From Phycisphaerales bacterium (GTDB taxonomy: Bacteria > Planctomycetota > Phycisphaerae > Phycisphaerales > UBA1924), in NCBI GenBank assembly GCA_020054055.1, contig JAGVLZ010000288.1, forward strand, positions 1 to 6,061: 6,061 nucleotides of DNA, given 5' to 3'. The notes under the pieces are model-generated. The model saw only the letters and a list, made by a program, of their open reading frames with translations, ran no database searches and was not told the origin of the DNA. The translations under genes and the position numbers were made by a program. This document shows positions 1 through 5,782 of the stretch, piece by piece; within the stretch, counting starts at the first letter, position 1, and each line of letters begins with the position of its first letter.

Positions 1-490
1 GCAGCACCGCGAGAGTGAAGACCACGCCGATCAGCGCGGCGAAGTAGCCGCCCAGCGAAATGAGCGCGCCGCCGCGCAGCGTCTTCAGGTCGTCATCCGC
101 GAGAGAGAAGAGCATCGCCGCCGACGTCGCCCCGGCCGACTGCGCGACCCACACCACCATCCCGCCCAGCAGCAGGACAGGCCAATCCGCGACGCGTCCG
201 AAGGGAGGCTCGCGCGAAGGGCCGGGCATGAACGGGTCATACAGTCGCCGCCGCACAATCCAGACCGCGCACCCCATCGCAATCGCCGCCAGCACAATCG
301 ACGCCGCGGAGTTCGGGCCGATGACGAGTGACGCGCCGTCCGTTTGGGGCGGGATCGGGTCGGCCGCCGCGTTCTCGGAGCCGATCGGCGGAGCCTGCAA
401 CAATGTGCGGCCTTCGTCCGCGCCGGCCGGCGGAGCAAGCCCGAGTACGCCGAAGAACAGTGCAATCGCCGGCGACCGACGACACCCCAT
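1..490 (-). CDS. Partial membrane protein with signal peptide (C-terminus beyond window)
   Basis: The minus strand is open from an ATG at 490-488 to the window edge, giving 163 visible residues. The first 24 look like a signal peptide: MGCRRS, then a hydrophobic core (AIALFFGVLGLA), then a small-residue site before DEG. A Pro/Ala-rich, probably extracytoplasmic stretch follows (about 25-60). Membrane segments lie at about 62-79 (ending in WIV and then RRR, a positive-inside signal), 104-121 and 143-163. The loop between the first two holds YDPFMPGPSREPPFGRVADW. The layout recalls the N-terminal part of planctomycete multi-pass membrane proteins such as CPBP-type intramembrane proteases, but no catalytic motif is inside the window, so the function is unassigned. 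The start codon shares two bases with the trpC start on the other strand. No Shine-Dalgarno sequence is visible. Upstream in-frame starts, such as the ATG at 529-527, would push the gene into trpC and spoil the signal peptide. Confidence 0.62.
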   Translation of the reverse strand, partial: MGCRRSPAIALFFGVLGLAPPAGADEGRTLLQAPPIGSENAAADPIPPQTDGASLVIGPNSAASIVLAAIAMGCAVWIVRRRLYDPFMPGPSREPPFGRVADWPVLLLGGMVVWVAQSAGATSAAMLFSLADDDLKTLRGGALISLGGYFAALIGVVFTLAVL

Positions 491-491
491 G
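488..491. other. Overlapping divergent start codons (CATG)
   Basis: The bases CATG contain the trpC ATG (489-491, plus) and the ATG of the membrane protein (490-488, minus). If both starts are right, the genes overlap by two bases and each promoter must lie inside the other gene's coding sequence. Neither start has a Shine-Dalgarno sequence, so short-leader or leaderless transcripts are possible. The trpC start is well supported by homology, the other by its signal peptide. Confidence 0.5.
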
Positions 492-1331
492 CACGACACG
501 CCGATCCCCGCCAATCTCGACCAGATCATCACGCACACGCGCGACGAGGTCGCGCGGCTGAAGGCGCACACGCCCATCGCCCAGTTCCAGGAACGCATCG
601 CCGAACTGGGCAGGCCCCGAAACTTCTTCCGCGCCGTCACCAAACACGACTCGAACATCGATACCGCCGTCATCGCGGAGATCAAGCGCAAAAGCCCCAG
701 CGCCGGCTGGCTCCGGCCCGAGTACGAGGGTGATTCCTTTGATCCCGCTTCCATCGCCCGACAGTATCACGAGGCCGGCGCCGCCGCGATCTCGTGCCTG
801 ACCGACGAACACTTCTTCGGCGGACGATTGGACTATCTCTTCAGAGTGAAGGACGCCGTCCCGCTGCCCGTCCTGCGAAAAGACTTCATCGTCGATCCCT
901 GGCAAGTGTGGGAGAGCCGGGCGGCGGGCGCCGACGCCATCCTCCTGATCGCGGAGTGCCTCTCGCAGAGCGAACTCGTTGACCTTTCGATCCTCGCGCG
1001 CGAACTGCAACTCACCACGCTGATCGAGTGCCACGACATGAACAACCTGCTCCGCGCCCTGCCGCACGTCGGGTTCCCCGACCGCTCCTACGGCCTGCTC
1101 GGGATCAACAACCGCGACCTCACCACGATGAAAGTGGACCTGAACCACACCACGAGACTCTCGATGATGATCGACGACACCTCGATCCTCGTCACCGAAT
1201 CGGGGATCAAAACCCCCGCCGACCTCAAGAAACTCCGCGAGGTCGGCGTGCGGATCGCGCTCGTGGGCGAGAGCCTGATGCGCGAGGCGGACCCGGGAGC
1301 GGCGCTCCGGGCGCTCAAGGCGCGGGGGTAA
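489..1331 (+). CDS. trpC: Indole-3-glycerol phosphate synthase
   Basis: This cytoplasmic TIM-barrel enzyme of tryptophan synthesis closes the ring of 1-(2-carboxyphenylamino)-1-deoxyribulose 5-phosphate to indole-3-glycerol phosphate, releasing CO2 and water. The 280 residues match a stand-alone TrpC. Family motifs appear in order: EIKRKSPS (Glu64, Lys66, Ser69-Pro70-Ser71), LTDEHFFGG (104-112), VLRKDFIVDPWQ with the catalytic-type Lys131, LIECHD with Glu180, LGINNRDL with Asn208, TESG with Glu237-Ser238, and the phosphate-binding end LVGESLM (258-264). These correspond to the known active-site Glu, Lys, Lys, Glu, Asn and Glu positions of the family. I chose the ATG at 489 because the following residues (LDQIITHTRDEVARLK) match the usual TrpC N-terminal helix; the frame is open further upstream to 60, but that part encodes low-complexity sequence antisense to the neighbouring gene. 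There is no Shine-Dalgarno sequence. No other trp gene is adjacent, so the pathway is not clustered here. Confidence 0.97.
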   Translation: MHDTPIPANLDQIITHTRDEVARLKAHTPIAQFQERIAELGRPRNFFRAVTKHDSNIDTAVIAEIKRKSPSAGWLRPEYEGDSFDPASIARQYHEAGAAAISCLTDEHFFGGRLDYLFRVKDAVPLPVLRKDFIVDPWQVWESRAAGADAILLIAECLSQSELVDLSILARELQLTTLIECHDMNNLLRALPHVGFPDRSYGLLGINNRDLTTMKVDLNHTTRLSMMIDDTSILVTESGIKTPADLKKLREVGVRIALVGESLMREADPGAALRALKARG

Positions 1332-1366
1332 TGAACGCAACGAGGCCATAGTTCTAGGTTGAGTAA

Positions 1367-1386
1367 GCGGGACGATGTTTTCCCGC
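1367..1386 (+). repeat. Inverted repeat, 6-bp arms, between trpC and the two-gene unit
   Basis: Arms GCGGGA (1367-1372) and TCCCGC (1381-1386) are perfect reverse complements around an 8-base loop. The repeat lies 36 bases after the trpC stop and 34 bases before the next start. No T-run follows it, so it is a poor intrinsic terminator. It overlaps the place where a -35 box for the downstream unit would be, so it could be an operator. A six-base stem in GC-rich DNA can also arise by chance. Confidence 0.35.
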
Positions 1387-1401
1387 ACGCGAGATCGAGG
1401 A

Positions 1402-1407
1402 TACAAT
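1402..1407 (+). promoter_or_regulatory. Possible -10 box for the 1420-3092 unit
   Basis: TACAAT matches five of six positions of the TATAAT consensus and sits in a locally AT-richer patch. The hexamer 17 bases upstream (1379-1384, TTTCCC) is a poor -35 and lies partly in the inverted repeat. A start point about 7 bases downstream would leave only a few bases before the ATG at 1420, meaning a nearly leaderless message. This is a weak prediction. Confidence 0.25.
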
Positions 1408-1419
1408 CAAGCGGAAGCC

Positions 1420-1815
1420 ATGAAACCACCCAGTCGCCGACGAGATAATCCCAAGTCCAGAGAGATCGGATTGGTACCAGCGGGTATTTCTCTGGAAGCG
1501 GTTGCGGCGCAGTCGAGATACGTCGGCAGTCCTTATCACAAGGATTTGCCGAGCTTCGCGGGACCGGTGCGCGCCCCGCGGCCTGATGCCAGCATCTGTC
1601 CGCGCCATCTGGCAAGCAACCAGACTACTTTGCAGGATTGGCTGAGGCAGTCCATTCGTGCCGGCCATTGCGGTGCTTGGGAAATGGGATTCCCGAGATA
1701 TGTATGGCGGCGAGAGGGTGGGATTCTCTTCGAGGCAAGGCAGGGAACACCAGGGAGCGGTGAGTATCACGGCTATCCCCTCCAATCAGCGCAGGAAGTT
1801 CGAGGACTTCCATGA
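1420..1815 (+). CDS. Conserved-looking protein of unknown function, first gene of a coupled pair
   Basis: This 131-residue, soluble-looking protein has no signal peptide or membrane segment. It starts with a basic tail (MKPPSRRRDNPKSR). Two compact, motif-rich blocks follow: a GSPYHKDLPSFAGP block (36-49) leading into RPDASIC (54-60), and a C-terminal block with AWEMGFPRYVW (86-96), LFEAR (103-107) and GEYHGYP (114-120). Conserved-type Gly, Pro and Trp residues in a predicted beta-rich tail suggest a real small domain. I recall similar unnamed proteins in accessory regions but cannot assign a family. The ATG at 1420 is preferred over the in-frame ATG at 1375, which lies inside the inverted repeat and would add an unremarkable Arg-rich stretch. 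GGAAG at 1413-1417 is too close to the start to be an ordinary ribosome site. The stop overlaps the next start as ATGA, so the two proteins are probably made together. GC is lower than in trpC. Confidence 0.75.
   Translation: MKPPSRRRDNPKSREIGLVPAGISLEAVAAQSRYVGSPYHKDLPSFAGPVRAPRPDASICPRHLASNQTTLQDWLRQSIRAGHCGAWEMGFPRYVWRREGGILFEARQGTPGSGEYHGYPLQSAQEVRGLP
1794..1811 (+). promoter_or_regulatory. Ribosome site held in a hairpin loop before the 1812 start
   Basis: GGAAGT (1794-1799) and ACTTCC (1806-1811) are perfect reverse complements around the six-base loop TCGAGG. The loop carries a Shine-Dalgarno-like GAGG (1802-1805), 6 bases before the ATG at 1812, and the hairpin ends exactly at that ATG. 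It lies in the last codons of the upstream gene, so ribosomes ending there would melt it. This fits translational coupling. The pairing is visible in the sequence; the role is inferred. Confidence 0.45.
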
Positions 1816-3092
1816 CTTCCTTTCGATTCGACTTTGAGTGGATTGAGGCGGGGCCGTCGGCGGATGTCCTATGCCAATCAACGATGGCTCGATTGCAGAT
1901 TCTGCTGGATGGCGAGCCGATCACGCGCGTGGCGAACCAACGCTCGTCATCGGTGACCAACTCGATCACTGTGCCCCTGTTCCCCCTCGCGGAATGGCTG
2001 GCCGCGAACTGGTGGCCGCTTTTCCATGAGGTCAGCCCGTCAGACGACGACGATGTGCGCGAGGGCTTCGGCGCTCGCCATGACGTTTCGGCGGCGGGAG
2101 ACGGGTTCGCGTTGCCTCGAGTTCGACTCGCATCAGTGGGAGATCGCATCGATATACGAGCGGTTCGATGGAAGCCGGAGTATTGCAATGTTGAGTTCCT
2201 CGCGGATGGACATGCGATCGTGGAGCGGGACGAAGCGGAGAATCAATGCCGCCGGGTGATCGATTCCGTGATCGAGCGTCTGCGCGACTCAGGCATCGAG
2301 AACACCTGGCTGGAAGCGGAGTGGGGCGCGATCAACGATCTGAGCGAGGAAGAACGCGAGTTCTGCCGCGCTTCGTCGCTGCTCGGACTTGATCCATTCG
2401 CGGTGCCCGCGGGGGTGAGCAAAGATATTATCAGGAGATGGGACAGTCTCGAGGCATCGTTGCGAGAAGACATGTTTACATGCGCCTCGTCGGACACATT
2501 AGAGGCCTTGTCTGAATGGGTGAGTCAGACAACGAACCGTCTCTCGGCGACCGTTGTCGGAAGTGAATGGCCTTCTCTCCAAGCGCAGCTGCGGAGCCAG
2601 ACGGTGGAACCTCCTTGGCAGCGCGGATACCGGCTGGCTTCGGAGGCGCGCGCCGCAATGGGAGTTCGACATCCACGATTCGACTTCTCGGAATCCGGCG
2701 GTTGGGCCGTCCAATCTATTTCAATCTCGCCACCGACACCGCTCATTCAAGGAGTGGTCCGCGATCACGGGCCATCCTGCGCAATTCGAGCGAGGAATGA
2801 GACCGCGCGGCGGTTCCTGATCGCTCGCTCGATCGGCGACTATCTCAGTCGCCCGAATGGCTCGGCAACGCTTCTCACTTCGGCGCAGAGCTCTCGACAA
2901 GCAGTTTCCAGGGCGTTTGCGGCCGAGTTGCTCGCACCGGCGGCGTTCTTGCGCGAGCGATTGACCGCGCGTCATGGCCCCATTCCTCTGGATCGAATCG
3001 AGGACGTGGCAGACGAACTCGGTGTTTCAAGTTATGCCATCAGCCACCAGATACTGAACCATCGAATCGGACGAGTTGCGTCCCCCGAGTAA
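1812..3092 (+). CDS. Large protein with a degenerate ImmA/IrrE-like (M78) C-terminal domain
   Basis: This 426-residue protein has no signal peptide. The N-terminal part (1-75) starts FRFDFEWIEAG and has a Trp-rich block PLFPLAEWLAANWWPLFHE (54-72). A beta-rich region follows (98-140: GDGFALPRV, RAVRWKPEYCNVEFL), then a mainly helical middle (142-285), including SEEEREFCRASSLLGLDPF (178-196). The C-terminus has the landmarks of an ImmA/IrrE metallopeptidase: RRFLIARSIGDYL (333-345) lines up with the usual RFTLAHELGHLL, and QAVSRAFAAELLAPAAFL (363-380) with the usual EREANxFAAELLMP. A helix-turn-helix-like tail, VADELGVSSYAISHQIL (399-415), follows as in that family. The HExxH residues are replaced by Arg339, Ser340 and Asp343, and the third-ligand region has Gln363/Val365, so zinc-dependent proteolysis is unlikely. 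It may be a sensor or binding module. The start overlaps the upstream stop as ATGA. GC is about 55-58% in two sampled 60-base lines, against 67-75% nearby, suggesting transfer. Database labels as an active peptidase would be misleading. Confidence 0.88.
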   Translation: MTSFRFDFEWIEAGPSADVLCQSTMARLQILLDGEPITRVANQRSSSVTNSITVPLFPLAEWLAANWWPLFHEVSPSDDDDVREGFGARHDVSAAGDGFALPRVRLASVGDRIDIRAVRWKPEYCNVEFLADGHAIVERDEAENQCRRVIDSVIERLRDSGIENTWLEAEWGAINDLSEEEREFCRASSLLGLDPFAVPAGVSKDIIRRWDSLEASLREDMFTCASSDTLEALSEWVSQTTNRLSATVVGSEWPSLQAQLRSQTVEPPWQRGYRLASEARAAMGVRHPRFDFSESGGWAVQSISISPPTPLIQGVVRDHGPSCAIRARNETARRFLIARSIGDYLSRPNGSATLLTSAQSSRQAVSRAFAAELLAPAAFLRERLTARHGPIPLDRIEDVADELGVSSYAISHQILNHRIGRVASPE

Positions 3093-3112
3093 CACACGAA
3101 AGAACAGGCAAA

Positions 3113-3493
3113 ATGAAGACGATCGCTGGCGTCGGGCTTTGCTCCCTCGCACTCCTTCTCGGCGCGTGCTCCGGCTCGACCCGCACCGGCAACCCCTACA
3201 CACTCAAAGCCGACCGCGAACTGGAGGCGTACCTCCCCGGCGATTTCCGCCGAGTTCACGCCGCCGCGCTGAAAGTCGTGAAGGACGAGTTCCGCTATCA
3301 GGTCGTCCACTCGGCGACGGACGCCCGCGAGGGCATCATCGAGGGCAAGACCACCACCGGCGTCTCCTTCCGCATCGAGACGTATCGCAGCACGGACAAG
3401 GCGACCCGGACGGAAGTTTTTGTCGGCCCGATGGGGAACGAGGAAACGATGCGAGACATCCTCGAAGAGATCGCCGAGGAACTGAAGAAGTAG
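3113..3493 (+). CDS. Small lipoprotein, DUF3568-like
   Basis: The 126-residue product starts with MKTIAGVG, a hydrophobic core (LCSLALLL) and a lipobox LGAC with Cys19, so it is probably a lipid-anchored envelope protein. The mature part has the plan of the DUF3568 family: a helix after FRRVHAAALKVVKDEF (42-57), a strand YQVVHSATDAREGIIEGKT (59-77), then TGVSFRIETY (80-89), TEVFVGPMGNE (99-109) and a final helix RDILEEIAEELKK. That family is known only as small bacterial lipoproteins of unknown role. The gene follows the low-GC pair by 20 bases but its codon use is GC-rich like the rest of the chromosome, so it is probably native and may have its own promoter. There is no strong Shine-Dalgarno sequence (only AGG at 3106-3108). 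It converges on the TPR gene with two bases between stops. Confidence 0.88.
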   Translation: MKTIAGVGLCSLALLLGACSGSTRTGNPYTLKADRELEAYLPGDFRRVHAAALKVVKDEFRYQVVHSATDAREGIIEGKTTTGVSFRIETYRSTDKATRTEVFVGPMGNEETMRDILEEIAEELKK

Positions 3494-3495
3494 CC

Positions 3496-4551
3496 TCACG
3501 CCCGCTTGAGCCGCTTGATCCCCGCGTTGGCCTCGCTCAGCCGCTGCCCCTTCGGGAACCGCTTCACATACTCTTCGTAGTGCGTGAGCGCCGCGACCTT
3601 GTCGCCGGTGGATTCGCAGCACTGCGCGAGGAGGATCCGTGTATTCTGCGCCTCGGGGTTTCTCCCGAGAACGCGGCTGAAATCCTCGATCGCGCCCACA
3701 CAATCTCCCAACTCCTTGCGCACGCTGCCGCGGAGAAAGAACACGTTGTAGTTGCTCGGCTCGGCTCCGGCCACCGCCCGCTCGACCAGCGGCTGCGCGG
3801 CCTTGTAGTCCTTCTTCTCGTTGACCAGCGCCGTCGCGTGGAACGCCTGCGCCATCGACTTCAGCGACGAAGACGGCGCCGCCGCCTCCGCCGCGTCATA
3901 CCGCTCGGTCATCTCGACCCATTCTTCCTGCGCCGCCGCGACCGCCCCGAGCGCCATCAACCCCCAGAAACGCCCCTTCTCGCCCGGAACCTTCAGCAGC
4001 GCCTCGCCGTGCGCTTTCGCCTTCGAGTACGAGCCGAAGAGGAATCCCCCCTGCTTCCGAGCGCCGATCTCGTACTGCGCCAGTGCGTACCGCGCCATCA
4101 CATGGTTCGGATCGATCTCGATCGCCGCCTGCCAAGCGTCCTTCGCCTCGCCCGCGACACCCGCCATCTTCAGGAATCCCATGTCGCTCTTCATCGTCGC
4201 CATCAGCGACGCCCCCAGTTGGTTCTGGACCTCCGCGACCTTCGGATGCGACTTGGCGAGCGCCGAGAGCGCATCCACGCTGCCCTTCGCATCGCCGCTG
4301 GATCGGAGCAACACCGCGGAGGCAAGCTTCCATCGAGAATCGCCCGGCGCTTCGGCCTTCGCTTCTTCGAGTTGCGCACTGAACTCGGCCAGTTCCTCTT
4401 TCGAGAACTGCCTCCCCTCGATCAGTTGCGCGTACCGCGACTCCAGTGAAACCGGGGCCGCCGTGCCCGTCGGTGGAGCGCCCTGCGCAAAGAGCGAAAC
4501 CGTCGTCGCCATGCACACGCACGAGGCAAGCAGCAAAGCACGGATGGTCAT
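3496..4551 (-). CDS. Exported tetratricopeptide-repeat protein
   Basis: From the ATG at 4551 the product has 351 residues. Residues 1-22 form a signal peptide (MTIRALLLAS, then CVCMATTVSLFA, cleavage likely before Gln23). An in-frame ATG at 4578 would add nine polar residues; I prefer 4551 because it gives a normal signal peptide. LASC at 8-11 resembles a lipobox but the hydrophobic stretch before it is short. The mature protein is helical with TPR-like units at about 72-104, 105-149 (with an insertion), 150-190, 193-227, 268-300 and 302-335; the clearest are FFLRGSVRKELGDCVGAIED and ILLAQCCESTGDKVAALTHY. TPRs are protein-interaction scaffolds, so an envelope binding or assembly role is likely, but no partner is visible. 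It lies 69 bases after the secreted protein gene on the same strand and may be co-transcribed with it. Confidence 0.92.
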   Translation of the reverse strand: MTIRALLLASCVCMATTVSLFAQGAPPTGTAAPVSLESRYAQLIEGRQFSKEELAEFSAQLEEAKAEAPGDSRWKLASAVLLRSSGDAKGSVDALSALAKSHPKVAEVQNQLGASLMATMKSDMGFLKMAGVAGEAKDAWQAAIEIDPNHVMARYALAQYEIGARKQGGFLFGSYSKAKAHGEALLKVPGEKGRFWGLMALGAVAAAQEEWVEMTERYDAAEAAAPSSSLKSMAQAFHATALVNEKKDYKAAQPLVERAVAGAEPSNYNVFFLRGSVRKELGDCVGAIEDFSRVLGRNPEAQNTRILLAQCCESTGDKVAALTHYEEYVKRFPKGQRLSEANAGIKRLKRA

Positions 4552-4620
4552 GGGGGAACCCTCAGACGCGCGGGACATCCGCGCGGCATGATGGTAGTAG
4601 GGAGAAGCCCCCGCGGGGTT

Positions 4621-5649
4621 TCAGCCGTCGCACGATGCCCCGAACGCCGACAGAACCAGCGTGATCTCGCCGAAGTCCACCGAGCCATCGCAGTCGGAAT
4701 CGCCCGGCCCGGTCCCCGGCGCATAGTTGAAGTTCCAGAACTCCAGAACCTTCGTGATGTCCTGGAAGTTCACGATCCGATCGCCGTTGGCGTCGCCCGG
4801 GCACGAGGGCGGGGCAACGGTCAGCACCGCCGACCCCGAGAACAGTTCGCCGCATTCATCAAAGACAAGACACGAATACTCCCCCGCGTCGGACGGCGAC
4901 GCCGAGGCAAGCACAAGTGTTGAAGTCGTCGCCCCGCTGACATTGCCCCCATCAGCGATCGTCACCGTCCCCTTCCGCCAACGATACTGCGGCGCCGTGC
5001 CCGCGGCATCAACGGAAAAGATCGCCGGGGCGCCCTCGCAGCGCTCCTGGCTCAATGGGTTGGCCGTCACCTCGAGACACTTCTCGAGCCGCACATCGTC
5101 GAGCATCGCCCCGCAGTTGGTCCCGGTCGTGCTCTGAAACTGAACGAATCGAGGCTCCGGCAGCCCAGGAAATGTGTACTCGTACTTCGTCCACCCCATG
5201 TTGGTCGGCGAACGCCCCGTCGTATTGAAGTTCAACTGCGCGAAGATCGTGTTCTCCAGCAGAAAGTTGATCCGCTTGATCCCCTGCTCGCACGTCGGAT
5301 TGCCCGAGAGCCAGAACGAAAGCCGATAGATCGTGTTGCCCGTTGCGCCGAGCGTTCGGCGGAGAGTGCCACGCGTCCCCTGACCCGTCAGGTCGATCGC
5401 CTGCGAACCCTCCGGCACCTGGTACGGCGTCGCGTTGTGGCGTCGGAGAATATCGGCGGAGCCGGCGGTGAGATTCCAATCGCCGGGGATGATCGTCGGC
5501 CCGATGAAAAGAATCCCGCCGTCCACATCTTCGGCGGGAACCGACGGGTCCTCGAACCCGCCGTTGGGGATCATGTTCTGCGCGTGCGCGGCGGCGGCGA
5601 GCACTAGGAGTGCGAACCCGGCCCGGCTGGACGATCGGCGTGACGGCAT
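4621..5649 (-). CDS. Secreted choice-of-anchor C / Ig-like / dockerin-like protein
   Basis: The 342-residue product starts with a signal peptide (1-23, ending AHA before Gln24). Residues 25-191 look like a choice-of-anchor C (DUF642-like) domain: NGGFEDP (29-35), PGDWNLTAGSADIL, QAIDLTGQGTRGTL, TIYRLSFWLSGNP, FNTTGRSPTNMGW and LDDVRLEKC. An Ig-like domain follows (192-280) with Trp224 and the DAGEYSC motif (254-260). The C-terminus (282-342) has two EF-hand-type calcium loops as in type I dockerins: DANGDRIVNFQD (286-297) and DSDCDGSVDFGE (317-328). Such modules are common at the C-terminus of exported planctomycete proteins, but the partner is unknown. No PEP-CTERM or other hydrophobic tail is visible. 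The start at 5649 is favoured over 5694 because a GGAGG lies 7 bases upstream and the signal peptide then begins normally. The role is probably extracellular or cell-surface binding. Confidence 0.94.
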   Translation of the reverse strand: MPSRRSSSRAGFALLVLAAAAHAQNMIPNGGFEDPSVPAEDVDGGILFIGPTIIPGDWNLTAGSADILRRHNATPYQVPEGSQAIDLTGQGTRGTLRRTLGATGNTIYRLSFWLSGNPTCEQGIKRINFLLENTIFAQLNFNTTGRSPTNMGWTKYEYTFPGLPEPRFVQFQSTTGTNCGAMLDDVRLEKCLEVTANPLSQERCEGAPAIFSVDAAGTAPQYRWRKGTVTIADGGNVSGATTSTLVLASASPSDAGEYSCLVFDECGELFSGSAVLTVAPPSCPGDANGDRIVNFQDITKVLEFWNFNYAPGTGPGDSDCDGSVDFGEITLVLSAFGASCDG

Positions 5650-5656
5650 CTCTTCG

Positions 5657-5661
5657 CCTCC
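5657..5661 (-). promoter_or_regulatory. Shine-Dalgarno GGAGG deciding the 5649 start
   Basis: On the minus strand GGAGG is followed by 7 bases and then the ATG at 5649-5647. This is the clearest canonical ribosome site in the window. It lies inside the longer open frame from 5694, which argues that the longer start is not used. Confidence 0.72.
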
Positions 5662-5688
5662 CACTGCGGCTTTCGCCACAACGCAAGT

Positions 5689-5715
5689 ATGCACCCAAAT
5701 CGCCCTGAATGCACC
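5689..5715. repeat. Pair of ATGCACC direct repeats, 20 bp apart
   Basis: ATGCACC occurs at 5689-5695 and again at 5709-5715, with start-to-start spacing of 20 bases (about two helical turns). Both copies lie in the 133-base gap upstream of the secreted protein gene, 40-66 bases before its start. Spacing on one face of the helix would suit a regulator, but two 7-base copies can occur by chance. Confidence 0.3.
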
Positions 5716-5741
5716 GTATACCCGCCGATATTTGACGATTT

Positions 5742-5782
5742 CGAGCGGCGGAAAAGGGGCGATGACCGCCTTTGTGCGCTCG
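5742..5782 (-). terminator. Two-part hairpin directly after the phosphatase stop
   Basis: CGAGC (5742-5746) pairs with GCTCG (5778-5782), and GGCGG (5747-5751) pairs with CCGCC (5766-5770), with one bulge (5771-5777) and a 14-base loop. Read on the minus strand it begins right after the phosphatase TGA. No U-run follows, so it may end or stabilise the message rather than act as a classic intrinsic terminator. Confidence 0.35.

Noticed and set aside
60..488. A plus-strand N-terminal extension of trpC from an upstream ATG
   Set aside because: The added 143 residues are low-complexity Ser/Arg/Pro sequence and are antisense to a signal-peptide-bearing membrane protein; TrpC homology begins at 489.
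237..1406. Long minus-strand open frame opposite trpC
   Set aside because: It is rich in Arg, Gly and Val with no recognisable domain and covers a gene with complete catalytic motifs; such shadows are usual in GC-rich DNA.
1375..1419. Longer start for the 131-residue protein
   Set aside because: The ATG lies inside the inverted repeat, lacks a ribosome site and adds an unremarkable Arg-rich segment; it cannot be fully excluded.
2808..3092. Annotation of the 426-residue protein as an active metallo-endopeptidase
   Set aside because: No HExxH is present; the equivalent positions are Arg, Ser and Asp.
3076..4449. 457-residue plus-strand open frame across the lipoprotein and TPR genes
   Set aside because: Extremely Arg-rich, no domain, overlaps two genes with signal sequences and family motifs in other frames.
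3821..4591. Plus-strand open frame opposite the TPR gene
   Set aside because: Ser/Ala-rich mirror of the TPR coding strand with no motif of its own.
4607..4620. GC-rich hairpin (CCCC-GCG-GGGG on the minus strand) after the secreted protein stop as a terminator
   Set aside because: The stem is only four base pairs and no U-run follows, so it is not distinguishable from background GC-rich sequence.
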